Source of the DNA: Paenibacillus sp. RC67
GTDB taxonomy: Bacteria > Bacillota > Bacilli > Paenibacillales > NBRC-103111
Assembly (NCBI RefSeq): GCF_030020805.1
Contig: NZ_CP125098.1
Span: 3,247,501 to 3,311,500 of the forward strand
Direction: 5' to 3'
DNA length: 64,000 nucleotides
The translations under genes and the position numbers were made by a program. The notes below the pieces were generated by a model. It searched no databases, was not told where the DNA came from, and saw only the letters and a list, made by a program, of their open reading frames with translations. This document shows, one piece after another, positions 44,580 to 55,000 of this stretch; position 1 is the first letter of the stretch; each line of letters opens with the position of its first letter.

Positions 44580-46376
44580 TTAGAGCTTAAACCGTATGGC
44601 TCGATACTCTTCATCTTTAAGCTTGATAAAATCCGATTCACTGCGACCGAAATAGGTGACCTCCGCATAGCTTGATACTTTTCTTGGCTTTGTTGACTCC
44701 ATATAAAAGAGTTCACCCATTGGGTTTTGATAATATTTATAGGGGAATAACCCATTGGTCTGTAGCGTATCCTCTGTGATTGGATAATCCATTGGCAATA
44801 TGCTGAGCAAACTGTCGGGCAGCTCAACAACTTTTTTAAAATCAAATTGCAATCTATGAAAAACGGTCTCCGAAGTGAAAGGATGACGTACCTTACTGTG
44901 AACCCAATAAATGGTTGGACCCGATCCTTTGGCTAAAAAACAATTCGGACTGAATCGTAGAGAATGATCTTTGCGAATGAATTCACCTGTAGGATAAAGC
45001 TTAAGTTCGGAATCCAATACGGTAATAACATCGTCGAAGCTGTAACGGTAGTATATAAAGGAGTTCATATCATAAAATGCTCGCTTGCAGCCATCCTCCA
45101 GCAAGAAAACCGTATGTGAGCGAGCTCCCTTAAGAAGAGTCCCATCGGGATAACGATATAGGACTGAGTCTGATTGTCGAACTTTTGACTCTAGCATCTC
45201 GTTGAGAACCATCAATATGGATTGGAGTCTGCTGCGATAAGCTTCAATGCCAAAGCAATTTATAATCGCACTGCGATTAAGCGCTCCCTTAGTTATTCTC
45301 AGTTGGCGATCTTTTATGAATCTTGCTGCTGCTTTCGTTAGCCCAGATATATCTCCCTGTTCCAAGATCCATTCAGCGTTATCCGTCTGAACCATCAACT
45401 CGACGAGGCCACCGGATCGATAAGCAATAATAGGTTTGCTGAAGAGCATTCCCTCCATAGCGGTCATACCAAAGCCTTCAGAAACAAGACTAGGAACAAC
45501 AACAACATCGAGAGAGGGATATACGGTTTCGATATTTTTGGTAAAAGGGATATGGTGAAACTGTGCGGAATGCCCTGACTGTTCTATCATGGAAAGGATT
45601 TGATTGTCGAAATTTTTGTCTTCAGACGGATTGCCTATGAGAGTAAAATGAGCTGTAGGATGGGACTGATAGATAGCCTGAGACATCTCAACAAAGTCAC
45701 GAATGCCTTTTTGTGGTACCAAATCAGAAGCAATAATTCCAAAATGAATGCTATTAATATCAACGATGCCAAGTTGAGCACGCCTCTCGACTCTTTCGGT
45801 ATTCCACTGACTAGTGGAAAGTTCCCCTTCACGTATGGACGGATATAGAACATGTTTATTGATGTGATAATTATTAAAAGGAATAAGGGTAGTCAGAGAG
45901 CATCCAATTAACAGATCCGTGTGCTTAACAATTTCTGTTAAAGCAAAAGCTGTATAGGGGGTATGTGAAATAACTTCGTTAATAATCCATAGGACGGGGA
46001 TACCCATCTCTTTGGCTGCAAGAGCCGGAGCTAGATTGACACAAGTATTCGTAATAATCAAATCCGGAGAATAGTTATGCAGCATATCTATTATTGGGGC
46101 AATAGGTGCTGAGGCTGTGAAGCTTCTTATTTCTTCTTCCATATTCGGCTCAGGCTTGTATAAAGACCAAAGAAGGGGGTAGGGGATGATTTCGACTTGA
46201 ATATCTAATTCTGCTGCAAAGTCGGCCAGCATTCCTGGAGAAGGGACTACGAGAGTACAATCGTATGGATTGCGTAGTTCCTGTAGCATCATTAATAGGT
46301 ATTTCTCAGCGCCCGTTATTCGATTCGGAGAGCACATATGTGAAAAAGCCATTAGTTTGAATCGATGAGCATTCAT
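44580..46376 (-). CDS. GT4-family glycosyltransferase fused to a C-terminal repeat domain
   Basis: A 598-residue protein. Residues 1 to about 385 are a GT4 glycosyltransferase: CSPNRITGAEKYLLMMLQEL near the start and VVVPSLVSEGFGMTAMEGML with SGGLVELMV later. From about 395 the text changes to repeats of the form DGTLLKG-xx-TVFLLEDGCKRAF and later GSGPTIYWVHSKVRHPF, a motif common as a stand-alone beta repeat in surface proteins. The repeat domain may bind a surface polymer. ATG 46376 follows AAGGAG; GTG 46379 is just upstream. It follows an epimerase gene in the same direction, with 41 bases between. Confidence 0.85.
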   Translation of the reverse strand: MNAHRFKLMAFSHMCSPNRITGAEKYLLMMLQELRNPYDCTLVVPSPGMLADFAAELDIQVEIIPYPLLWSLYKPEPNMEEEIRSFTASAPIAPIIDMLHNYSPDLIITNTCVNLAPALAAKEMGIPVLWIINEVISHTPYTAFALTEIVKHTDLLIGCSLTTLIPFNNYHINKHVLYPSIREGELSTSQWNTERVERRAQLGIVDINSIHFGIIASDLVPQKGIRDFVEMSQAIYQSHPTAHFTLIGNPSEDKNFDNQILSMIEQSGHSAQFHHIPFTKNIETVYPSLDVVVVPSLVSEGFGMTAMEGMLFSKPIIAYRSGGLVELMVQTDNAEWILEQGDISGLTKAAARFIKDRQLRITKGALNRSAIINCFGIEAYRSRLQSILMVLNEMLESKVRQSDSVLYRYPDGTLLKGARSHTVFLLEDGCKRAFYDMNSFIYYRYSFDDVITVLDSELKLYPTGEFIRKDHSLRFSPNCFLAKGSGPTIYWVHSKVRHPFTSETVFHRLQFDFKKVVELPDSLLSILPMDYPITEDTLQTNGLFPYKYYQNPMGELFYMESTKPRKVSSYAEVTYFGRSESDFIKLKDEEYRAIRFKL

Positions 46377-46417
46377 CACCTCAACTCCTTTTGTTTACCT
46401 ATTTCTCCTTAGGCCGT

Positions 46418-47332
46418 TTAGTTTGCAACGTAATATTGGTAGGTATCTACAAGTCCCTGAAACAAACCTGTAGAAGGAGTCCAACCTAGTACGGATTCCG
46501 CTTTTTTATTGTCAAGGCAGCTGTGCTTAATATCTCCTGAGCGTTCGGGTCCATGGTTGATTTCAATGGGTTTGTCATGAACTTGTTGAAGGGTACTGAC
46601 TAGTTGATTTACAGATGTAGCAGAGCCGGTACTTACATTAACCAGTTGGTCGGCTCCACTTGAAATAGCCGCAAGATTGGCGTTCACGATATCCTTTACA
46701 TAAATAAAGTCACGAGTCTGTTCTCCGTCTCCATGTACAAAAAGGGATAGATCTTGTTTGAGCTTGTTCATGAAAATAGCGATCACTCCGCCTTCGCCTT
46801 TAGCGGTTTGTCTTGGACCGTAAACATTACTGTAACGTAAAATGGTGTATTCTAATCCATACAGTTGACGAAACAAACGAATATAGCTTTCTCCCGCGGA
46901 TTTGGATAGTCCATAATAAGAGATAGGGTTCACTGCCATCGATTCCTGAATCTTTTGTTGCGATACGTCTCCATATACAGCGCAGGAAGAGGAGAATATG
47001 ATTTTACGTACGGATGCTTCTTTACAAGCACTCAGTAATCTAATGGTTCCACCAATATTAATGTCAGCATCTTCGTTAGGATCCTGAATCGATCGTTGAA
47101 CATCTACTTGAGCAGCTAAATGAAACACAATATCTGGCTTTACTTTCTCAATAATGGCAGAGCTTTCTTTGCGGTATATATTCTCTATATGAAGATAGGC
47201 AGACGGATGAACATGACTGAGTTGACCTGTCGATAAGTTATCAATTACATGTACTTCATGGTTTTGATCAACAAGCGCTTCTACAAGATGAGAGCCTATG
47301 AAGCCAGCACCACCAGTCACTACGGCTTTCAT
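46418..47332 (-). CDS. NAD-dependent UDP-sugar epimerase (GalE-like)
   Basis: A 304-residue extended SDR. The NAD site is VVTGGAGFIGSHLVEALV (residues 4-21) and the catalytic pair is Tyr140/Lys144 in ISYYGLSKSAGESY. SSCAVYGD and YSNVYGPRQ are typical of the UDP-glucose 4-epimerase group. ATG 47332 follows AAGGAG at seven bases. It precedes the fused glycosyltransferase and probably supplies its donor sugar. It differs from the epimerase at 36667 and is not a recent duplicate. Confidence 0.9.
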   Translation of the reverse strand: MKAVVTGGAGFIGSHLVEALVDQNHEVHVIDNLSTGQLSHVHPSAYLHIENIYRKESSAIIEKVKPDIVFHLAAQVDVQRSIQDPNEDADINIGGTIRLLSACKEASVRKIIFSSSCAVYGDVSQQKIQESMAVNPISYYGLSKSAGESYIRLFRQLYGLEYTILRYSNVYGPRQTAKGEGGVIAIFMNKLKQDLSLFVHGDGEQTRDFIYVKDIVNANLAAISSGADQLVNVSTGSATSVNQLVSTLQQVHDKPIEINHGPERSGDIKHSCLDNKKAESVLGWTPSTGLFQGLVDTYQYYVAN

Positions 47333-47465
47333 GCGTAATCTCCTTCCGGGCATTCGTACTTGGATTCCAATATCAATATTTATTGTACGTTCATACCCGT
47401 GATGCCGTGTGGATAGATGTCACGCTTTTGAGACAGGGTTCTCAAATAAAATAGGAGAGGAGCTT

Positions 47466-47579
47466 GTGAATGGGAATATTGGAGCGGAGTTGTGGACCTC
47501 ATTAATCGAGGTAATAAATGATTCAAAAACAAATGCTCCATTTTTTAACATTCGATTCTGTGCTATAGTCTATCCTTAA
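47466..47579 (+). CDS. Possible small protein (37 residues), low support
   Basis: GTG 47466 follows GAGAGG at five bases, and a frame of 37 codons runs to TAA at 47577. It starts MNGNIGAELW. No family is recognised, and the short length makes chance likely. It sits before the kinase gene in the 290-base gap, which otherwise shows only a small hairpin (TTTGAGA/TCTCAAA near 47428). Confidence 0.2.
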   Translation: MNGNIGAELWTSLIEVINDSKTNAPFFNIRFCAIVYP

Positions 47580-47621
47580 TAACCATCTAATACGTTTAAT
47601 TTGAAGGGTGATGAGGGTAGA

Positions 47622-48560
47622 GTGAGAAATACTTTTAAACCTGATTTGCAAATGGATGAAGTCGTTAAACTGATCAAGCTTAGTATGAAGGGCAATATAG
47701 AGAATATCATGGAATACAAGGGCGGGAACATGAATCAAGTATTCTCTTTCGATTGCGATGGCAAGGGCTATATTCTTCGGGTCGGTCACAAGCAGGGGAG
47801 CACTTTACAAGAGGTCCGAAACAAGCAAAATTTGTTGAATCAATTCGTATTCCATGGAGCACCATTAGCTCTAAATATGGATGCAGGGGAGTATGAAGAG
47901 CTGATTTACCAAATTGCGGTAAGGCTGGACAGTACAACTTTATCCGAGCTTAATGCAGATCAAAAGAAGGGTGCAAAAAGCGGCTTGGCCGGTATTTTGT
48001 CTCGAATGCATCGTGTGGATGTAAGCTCATCCAAAGGCTATGGTTGGATAACTTCAACAGGGGATGGGGAATTCTCTTCATGGGGACAGTTCGCGCGTTC
48101 CTTCTATTTGTCGGAGCAGCAAGGCTTCTGGGAGAACTGGACGGACTTGTTTGAAACGAGCTTTCTCGAACGGGACGTATTTACGGAATGTTATAACAGG
48201 ATGCTTCACTATGTCCAATATAACGAAGATTATCGATATCTTCTTCACAATGACTGTCATGAAAGCAATATTATTGTAAACAACGGTGAGATAGTTGGAC
48301 TTATTGACGGTAATTTCATGTACGGTGATTTTATAAAAGATCTGGCAGGTTGGATCGATCCGGCTAATCATCATGGTTTAAATGAGGTGTTTTTGGAAAC
48401 CTACGAGCAGCAGGGTTTTCCGCTTGAACGATTAGAGGAACGGCTCTTGGGCTGTCATTATTTTAGTGGTCTGGATTCTATGAGATTTTATGCTAAAGCC
48501 AATAGACGTAAGGATTATGACTGGGTACGCAACCGCTTGTTATCGCTGCCGATGATTTAG
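47622..48560 (+). CDS. Aminoglycoside-phosphotransferase-fold kinase
   Basis: A 312-residue kinase-like protein. The phosphate-binding Lys/Asn part lies in MEYKGGNMNQVFSF and ILRVGH. The catalytic loop is LLHNDCHESNIIV and the metal-binding Asp is in VGLIDGNFMYGDF. GTG 47622 is chosen because GAGGGT lies just upstream. The fold covers aminoglycoside, choline and homoserine kinases. Between sugar genes, a sugar or small-molecule acceptor is possible, but I cannot tell. Confidence 0.78.
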   Translation: MRNTFKPDLQMDEVVKLIKLSMKGNIENIMEYKGGNMNQVFSFDCDGKGYILRVGHKQGSTLQEVRNKQNLLNQFVFHGAPLALNMDAGEYEELIYQIAVRLDSTTLSELNADQKKGAKSGLAGILSRMHRVDVSSSKGYGWITSTGDGEFSSWGQFARSFYLSEQQGFWENWTDLFETSFLERDVFTECYNRMLHYVQYNEDYRYLLHNDCHESNIIVNNGEIVGLIDGNFMYGDFIKDLAGWIDPANHHGLNEVFLETYEQQGFPLERLEERLLGCHYFSGLDSMRFYAKANRRKDYDWVRNRLLSLPMI

Positions 48561-48603
48561 TTGGGGAAATAATGTTTCATCCTCAGAAACTAATGTGGAG
48601 CTA

Positions 48604-48632
48604 TTGACACATTTGTTTTTGGGGATTATTAT
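48604..48632 (+). promoter_or_regulatory. Sigma-A promoter of the YciI-like gene
   Basis: An exact TTGACA (48604-48609) and TATTAT (48627-48632) are separated by 17 bases, about 50 bases upstream of the start codon. Confidence 0.75.
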
Positions 48633-48683
48633 ACCAGTAAAAGTAAGTGAAAATAATCACATATTATTTATGAGGTGATTTGA

Positions 48684-49043
48684 ATGAGATATCTAATCAT
48701 TTATAAACGAGGTACGGATTGGAGTGAGGATATACCCCTTAATAATCAACCTTTTATACCGGAACATGCTGTCTACCTGCAATTGTTGTTTGATGAAGGG
48801 AAAATTTTAATGGCAGGACCGTTCAAAGATCATACAGGCGGTGGCGTTGTAATTGAAGTGGAGACTGAAGGAGAAGCTGTGCTCATTGCTCAGAATGATC
48901 CAGCTGTACTCCATCATACTTTTGATTATGAGCTTAAACATTGGAGCGATATTTTAAATAAATATGAAAACAAGAGCAAGAACTTTAACCAAGACTACTT
49001 GGATTACAAGCATAAAGTGCAAAAGGATTTGAACATTATCTAA
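48684..49043 (+). CDS. YciI-like ferredoxin-fold protein
   Basis: A 119-residue protein with a YciI-type fold: MRYLIIYKRG at the start, GPFKDHTGGGVVIEVETEGE in the middle, and AQNDPAVLHHTF. The family is dimeric and of uncertain function (some are dehydrochlorinase- or lactone-hydrolase-like). It has its own strong promoter and ends at a bidirectional hairpin. Confidence 0.82.
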   Translation: MRYLIIYKRGTDWSEDIPLNNQPFIPEHAVYLQLLFDEGKILMAGPFKDHTGGGVVIEVETEGEAVLIAQNDPAVLHHTFDYELKHWSDILNKYENKSKNFNQDYLDYKHKVQKDLNII

Positions 49044-49056
49044 TGACAGAAGGGAA

Positions 49057-49084
49057 AGCACGCTGCAACATATTGCATCGTGCT
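49057..49084. terminator. Bidirectional terminator between convergent genes
   Basis: AGCACG-C-TGCAA pairs with TTGCA-T-CGTGCT around a 4-base loop with one mismatch. It separates the YciI-like gene from the converging acetyltransferase-like gene. Confidence 0.7.
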
Positions 49085-49094
49085 AATTGTGTAT

Positions 49095-50258
49095 TCAAAG
49101 CTTCCACTTGCGCATAAGTGGAACACCAATCCGGGTAAGCAGCCGTTCCAGAATGAACCAGCTTGTCCTGCGTGTAAAGGGTAAATGGGCATCATATACG
49201 GCACTGAACTCGATATCTGCTAGCGCACCACGGTTTCGTTTGAATTCGGCGGCACCAGAGCTTTCGTGTAAACGCCAACCATTTTGTTCCGATAAACCAA
49301 TAAGAACGGAGGATAGCATACGATACAATCCAAGCTCTTGCGGCAGAGACGTATCATAGCCGAATACGGGGGTTGTCATGACCCCATCCTTCACATAAAA
49401 TCCCATCACCGCATCCAGTCTATCGGAGGCTGTACAACGCAAAGCATAAAGCTGCAATGTTCTTGACTGAAGTGATTGAGTAAAGAAAGCTTCGGTAAAC
49501 CATGGATTACAGCGTGAGTGCTTCTCCAGATAGAGCATGTCATAAAGAGATTTCAAGCGAGGAATGTCAGTCAACGTTAACTGCTCGGTTCGAACGACTT
49601 CATAGCCGTTCTTTTGCAATAATTGACGATCTCGCTTGATAAGCCATCTTGCTTTTGCATTGGGTGAGCTAAATAGATACACTTGACGACTAGGGATAAA
49701 ACGGAATTGCTGCTCCCGAAGCGCATGAATCCAAGGCGCATTCACACTGACAGCAAGTGATCTAAAAATAATAGTATGCTCAGGGAAATTGGTACGTAGT
49801 AGATCTAGTCCTTTATTTAGAAGGCTCGGAACCTGATCCGGGTATAAATTGGTGGAAAGTAATCCATTGTTCACCTGGACGGTTTGATTCATGCGGCCAG
49901 CCTTCAGCAAGAAGCCGATCCCGTCAAGCAAGCGACCTAGTATGGATTCCAGCAAAGGCTGCTTTAATTTATATAGCTCTTCCTTGGCATAGGTGACATA
50001 ATGCGTATAGGGGGAACAGACATAGCTGTTCTCGTATTCTTCGAAGTTAACCGTGAATGGTAGCAATATATCCCCGAGTCGAAGCACGTATAGGTCCGTG
50101 GTAACATTGGCGACGAAATGAGTCGGTGAATGCTCCAGCCACGGAATCAGTAGCTTTGCTGCTAATCGCCCTTCCTGTGTGTCAGGGAAAGGGATATGCC
50201 GAGCTGTTGTCCTGTCATATAGCTCTACAGATTTAGCAGCCGCTGATTGAAGAACCAA
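49095..50258 (-). CDS. GNAT-superfamily protein, probable acyl/peptidyl transferase
   Basis: A 387-residue protein. TTG 50258 is chosen: GAAAGGAG sits right against the ATG at 50267 (no spacing), but nine bases before the TTG. The central and C-terminal region (about 210-375) fits the GNAT/FemAB-like fold: LQLYALRCTASDRLDAVMGF and the later SSGAAEFKRNRGALADIEF. It may modify a surface polymer or small molecule. It lies just downstream (same strand) of the DUF11 genes, separated by a terminator. Confidence 0.6.
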   Translation of the reverse strand: MVLQSAAAKSVELYDRTTARHIPFPDTQEGRLAAKLLIPWLEHSPTHFVANVTTDLYVLRLGDILLPFTVNFEEYENSYVCSPYTHYVTYAKEELYKLKQPLLESILGRLLDGIGFLLKAGRMNQTVQVNNGLLSTNLYPDQVPSLLNKGLDLLRTNFPEHTIIFRSLAVSVNAPWIHALREQQFRFIPSRQVYLFSSPNAKARWLIKRDRQLLQKNGYEVVRTEQLTLTDIPRLKSLYDMLYLEKHSRCNPWFTEAFFTQSLQSRTLQLYALRCTASDRLDAVMGFYVKDGVMTTPVFGYDTSLPQELGLYRMLSSVLIGLSEQNGWRLHESSGAAEFKRNRGALADIEFSAVYDAHLPFTRRTSWFILERLLTRIGVPLMRKWKL

Positions 50259-50342
50259 TGAATCCATCTCCTTTCTTCTTCATTATACTTTAGGGTTACA
50301 CCTAATGATATTACAGTCGAGGATTATTCTGTGAAAGAAATA

Positions 50343-50380
50343 CAACCTCCAAAACCACTGTGAAGTGGCATTGGAGGTTG
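50343..50380 (-). terminator. Rho-independent terminator of the DUF11 transcript
   Basis: On the minus strand CAACCTCCA pairs with TGGAGGTTG, with an inner CCACT/AGTGG stem, followed by TATTTCTTTC. It ends the DUF11 gene pair. Confidence 0.82.
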
Positions 50381-50383
50381 CAG

Positions 50384-52063
50384 TTATTCATCCTTATGTT
50401 CCACAAAGATCGTAAATACATTAGATCGTACTTCTCCTGAATAGATTCTTCCATTCAATTCATATTCATACAGTGCCATGATATACCGATTCAAACGATG
50501 GAGCCTGTCGTCCTCATATACCGTAATGTCATATAGCACAAGATAAGTGTTACTAGGCATTAGAACACCTAGAGGAACTGTCCCGTCTACAATATTCGGC
50601 TGCATGGGATCTCCAATAACTCTCAAGCTACCCTCCACATAAGAAGTCCCTTTAGGAATAAACCCTGTAAGAATGATATTAGCGGGCCAATTGCCTACAT
50701 TAGCTGCGAGGACTTTGCATTCGGTCATAAACCCAATCTCCACAATCTTGGGGTCTACTTCTGCATGAAGCTCTATGATGGGAACGACAACCTCTGTTTC
50801 AACCGTATTGGAAATGGCGGAGTTTTGAATGATGCGTCCATCTGGAAGCCGGAATGTAAAAATGGCTTTAGCCTGATTACTAATGACCGGAACGACAGCT
50901 GTGTTCATAGATGGGATGCTAGCTTCAAATGTAATGATAGCTTGAGCTCCTGCTGCAAGCAGTCCAAGACGGATCGGATCCGATGGTCGGGCTCCTTTTA
51001 GCTGAATTCCATTAATATAAATACTGTCCCAAACAAACAATGTGCCAGCCGGAACGGAAATAGATAGGGTGACCTCTAAAGCTAGAGATCCATCGTTCAC
51101 GATAACGATTTGATATTGTAATGTATCACTTATTGTCGCTCGTACATAATTAACAGAATTTACAATAGATAGACCAGGATCAACAACTTGGACTGTAACC
51201 GGGTTTGTGTCCAGAGTATACGGATATTCCCCCACTGTATACTGAATTTCGGCTAGACTGGCAAGCTGGGAGGTGGGGGGCATTTCAGTGACTTGCAGTC
51301 GAAAAGCAATCTGTGAGGATGCGCCTGGAAGCAGTGGTTGCAGCGGAATACCATCTATTGGGTTGTAAGAAGGGGCGTACATTCCGTCAACAACAACACT
51401 CCCTAGCACGAATTGAGTTCCTGGTGGCAGAGGCATTTTCACAAGTAAATCAGATAAAGTTTCATTCCCTTCATTAATGATTGTAATGCCATAGGTGATA
51501 ATATCCCCGATAAAAGTATACTCGGTACTGGCGACAAGGGAAGCCGATACGAGAAAAGCGCTGACCGGTATAGTAACAAGGTTGGATACTACCGTCCCTT
51601 CAACGATCCGTTCTTCTTCCGCGACAAATGTATAATGTGCCTCAGCCTGATTGCTGATCTGTAAATCGCTAGGCACCGTAACGACAATAACTTGAAAAAC
51701 AACCTCAACGGGTGAATTGATCTGTATAATGCCTACAGGAATTCCTGTAATGGGAGTTATACCAGGCAATGGGACCCCATCTCGGAGCACACTGTTGGCG
51801 ATAAACGCTGTACCTGCTGGAAGTGTATCGAAAAGGGTTACTTCTGCGTCCCTATTGCCGGTATTCGCAATGCCTATACGGTACGTAATTGCTTTGCCTA
51901 GCGATGCTTCCTTCTCAACGGAAGATTTAATTAGCGTAAGATTCGGACCAATTAATGGGGTTACAACCGTATTGGAATAGGCCACTTGCTCAACTCCCGC
52001 GTTGCTGAAGCGAACGAGAGATTGGTTTTGCAGCAAAGGATTAGGCATCGGATCGGGACTCAT
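50384..52063 (-). CDS. DUF11-repeat protein, continuation of the giant DUF11 gene
   Basis: A 559-residue frame with about four DUF11 (TIGR01451-type) modules, for example LTLIKSSVEKEASLGKAITY and LSIVNSVNYVRATISDTLQY. Its first 40 residues (PNPLLQNQSLVRFSNAGVEQ, SNTVVTPLIGP) are the missing second half of the module on which the upstream 2237-residue protein ends. The two frames overlap by ATGA. So this is either the rest of a frameshifted single gene, or a translationally coupled or frameshift-produced second polypeptide. No signal peptide or anchor. Confidence 0.85.
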   Translation of the reverse strand: MSPDPMPNPLLQNQSLVRFSNAGVEQVAYSNTVVTPLIGPNLTLIKSSVEKEASLGKAITYRIGIANTGNRDAEVTLFDTLPAGTAFIANSVLRDGVPLPGITPITGIPVGIIQINSPVEVVFQVIVVTVPSDLQISNQAEAHYTFVAEEERIVEGTVVSNLVTIPVSAFLVSASLVASTEYTFIGDIITYGITIINEGNETLSDLLVKMPLPPGTQFVLGSVVVDGMYAPSYNPIDGIPLQPLLPGASSQIAFRLQVTEMPPTSQLASLAEIQYTVGEYPYTLDTNPVTVQVVDPGLSIVNSVNYVRATISDTLQYQIVIVNDGSLALEVTLSISVPAGTLFVWDSIYINGIQLKGARPSDPIRLGLLAAGAQAIITFEASIPSMNTAVVPVISNQAKAIFTFRLPDGRIIQNSAISNTVETEVVVPIIELHAEVDPKIVEIGFMTECKVLAANVGNWPANIILTGFIPKGTSYVEGSLRVIGDPMQPNIVDGTVPLGVLMPSNTYLVLYDITVYEDDRLHRLNRYIMALYEYELNGRIYSGEVRSNVFTIFVEHKDE

Positions 52064-55000
52064 ATCGTCGTTACCTGTACTTGGAAAGTAACGGTTGAAG
52101 AAGCACCATTAGCTATAGTGCCTATAGTAATGCCGCTGTTAGGGTTCGCAGTAGGTCTTGCTACACCATCGACAATGACGCTGCCATTTACAAACACAGT
52201 TCCAGTCGGAACAGGGTCGATCAGCACGACGTTATTCACCGCTTCAATTCCGCTGTTTGTTACAACGACGGTATAGGTAATAGTATCACCGACTACAGCG
52301 TCAATAGCGCTAGTGCTCTTAGCCACTGAAACATTTGGTGCTGATACTGGAATGACCAAAACGTTAGAATTGACTCTTCCTGATAGAACACGGCCATCTG
52401 GTGGAGAGTAGGTGTAATTAGCGGTTGCCTGATTAACTAATTGCTGTGGTGACGGAAGTGAGTCTACGGTTACTTCGAGGGTTACTACGACATTGATAGT
52501 AGCGCCTGCAGCAACGAGTCCTAATGGGATGCCGGTACTAGGATCTGCACCAGGCTGCGGGACTCCATTGACGAGCACACTGTTTGGAACAAGAACCGTT
52601 CCTGTCGGTATGATATCCGTTATAGTAATATTTGCCGCAAGATTCCCGGTATTGGTTACATTAAGGTTATACACAACTGTATCCCCAACGGTGGCATTAG
52701 TCGTATTCGAGCTTTTCGTAACGCTAATGATAGGCTCATATACCGGAATAAGCAGTGTATTGGAGAAGGTTGTTCCTGAGAATGCTCCTGAAGTAAAGCT
52801 TACAGAAGCTTGATTGCTCAATTGAGCAGGATTCATCAGCGAGTTTACTATGACGTTGAACGTTACGGTAGCTGATGCTCCTGGAGCGATGGTATTTAAT
52901 GATATCCCTGAAGTCGGTGTGGCAGCTGGACGGGGAGTGCCGTTAACCGTGACGCTACCTGTTACAAAGCTTGAACCTGCAGGGATATTATCTCCAACAA
53001 TGACATTATTGACATTTTCAATGCCACTATTGGTTGTAACAATGCTGTAGGTAATCGTGTCACCGATCACTGCATCCGTCTGGGATGCGCTTTTGACTAC
53101 CATTACGTTTGGAGCTGATACAGCGATAACGGTCGTATTGGAGTTGAAAGATCCACCCGATGAACGTCCATCAGGTAATGTGAAGCTATAGGTTCCCGAT
53201 GCCTGATTCGTTAGCTGTTGGTTTGGTGGCAATGACGTTATAAGGATAGAGAAGGTTACGATTGCCGTTGTATTGATAATCCCCAGAGGTATACCAGCCG
53301 AAGGATCAGCCCCCGGAATGGGTGCTCCATTTAGCAAGACGCTGTTGGGTATGAGGGTCGTACCACTAGGGATAGAATCTGTTAAAGTTACAGAAGCCCC
53401 ATAGTTACCTGTATTGTTCAATTGGATTGTATAGACAACGGTATCACCGACGGTGGCATTAGCAGAGCCAGAGCTTTTCGCTGCATTAAAAAACGGTTGA
53501 TAGACAGGAGTAGTCACCTTGTTGGAAAAAGTGACCGCAGAGAATGCCCCTGAAGTGAAGGTCACGGAGGACTGGTTAATTAATTGAGCTGGAGTAGGTA
53601 AAAATGAAACAAAAATATTAAAAACAACCGTCACTGTAGCTCCAGGAGCGATGGAACCTATTGAGATTCCTGTGGCAGGGTTCGCGGTAGGGCGGATCAC
53701 GCCGTCGACGGTTACCGTACCAGATACCAGAATTGTACCTGCAGGAAGCGGATCGGTAAAGATGACATTATTAACGGTCTCTATACCTGCATTGGTCATC
53801 GATGTTGTATAGACAATGACGTCTCCTACATAAGTTGCCGATGTTGGAGTGCTTTTGGCTACATTGATGTTAGGAGAGGAAACAGGGATGGTTACGGTAT
53901 TGGAAACTGAGGAACCGTTATGTACGTTTCCATTCGGCAGCGTAAAAGAATAGGCAGCAGTTCCTTGATTAGCAAGCTGCTGCGGATTCGGCAGGCTTGC
54001 TATGACGACTGAGAACATGACGGTCGTGGTCGAACCGCCAGCAACTGTACCTGCATTGATGCCTGTAGTAGGATCAGCACCAGCAAGCGATGAACCGTTG
54101 ACGATAACACTGTTGGTTACGAAGGTTGTGCCAGCAGGGAGCGGATCTGTCAATATTAACTGAGCGCCATAATTACCTGTGTTATTTACCGTAAGGGTAT
54201 AGGTAACGGTATCACCAACCGTAGCGTTGGCTGTGCTAGCGCTTTTTACGACACTAATGATTGGTTGATCGACAGGTGTTGAAACTGTATTGGAGAAAGT
54301 AACTCCGGAAAAGAGTCCGGATGTGAAAGATACAGCGGCTTGGTTAGTTAACTGTCCTGAGGCAGGTATAGAATTAACCGTTATGTTATATGCAACGATT
54401 ATGGAAGCCGAGGGAACAATAGCACCCAAAGCTATACCGGAATTGGGATTGGAGGCAGGAGACGGCGTTCCGTTAATCGTCACGCTCCCCGGGATGAAGC
54501 TTGCACCAGCAGGAATCGTATCATTAAGAAGCACGTTATTGACGGTTTCAATTCCGCCATTGGTAATGGTTACGGAGTAAGTAACCGTATCGCCGAATGC
54601 AGCGGAAGTTGTTGGGGTGCTTTTGGTAACGGATACGTTAGTGGCAGATACCGGGAAAGTGACAACATTAGATTGAGCCGAACCGCTCAGAGTTCTTCCG
54701 TCGGGTGGTATGTACGTATAGGTGCATGATGCTTGGTTGCTTAGCTGTTGTGGATTCGGCAGGGAAGTAACCACTACAGCAAACGTTACGGAAACATTAG
54801 TTCCTGGAGGTACTGATCCTACGTTAATGCCAGTAGCAGGCGAGCTTCCCGGTTGTGGAACACCTCCGACAATGACACTGTTCGGACTGAAGGTAGTTCC
54901 TGAAGGTATCGTATCGGTTAAGGTAATGACAGCTGCCAAGTTGCCGGAATTACTCACATTGACAGTATAAATAACGGTATCGCCAATAGTGGCGTTGCTG

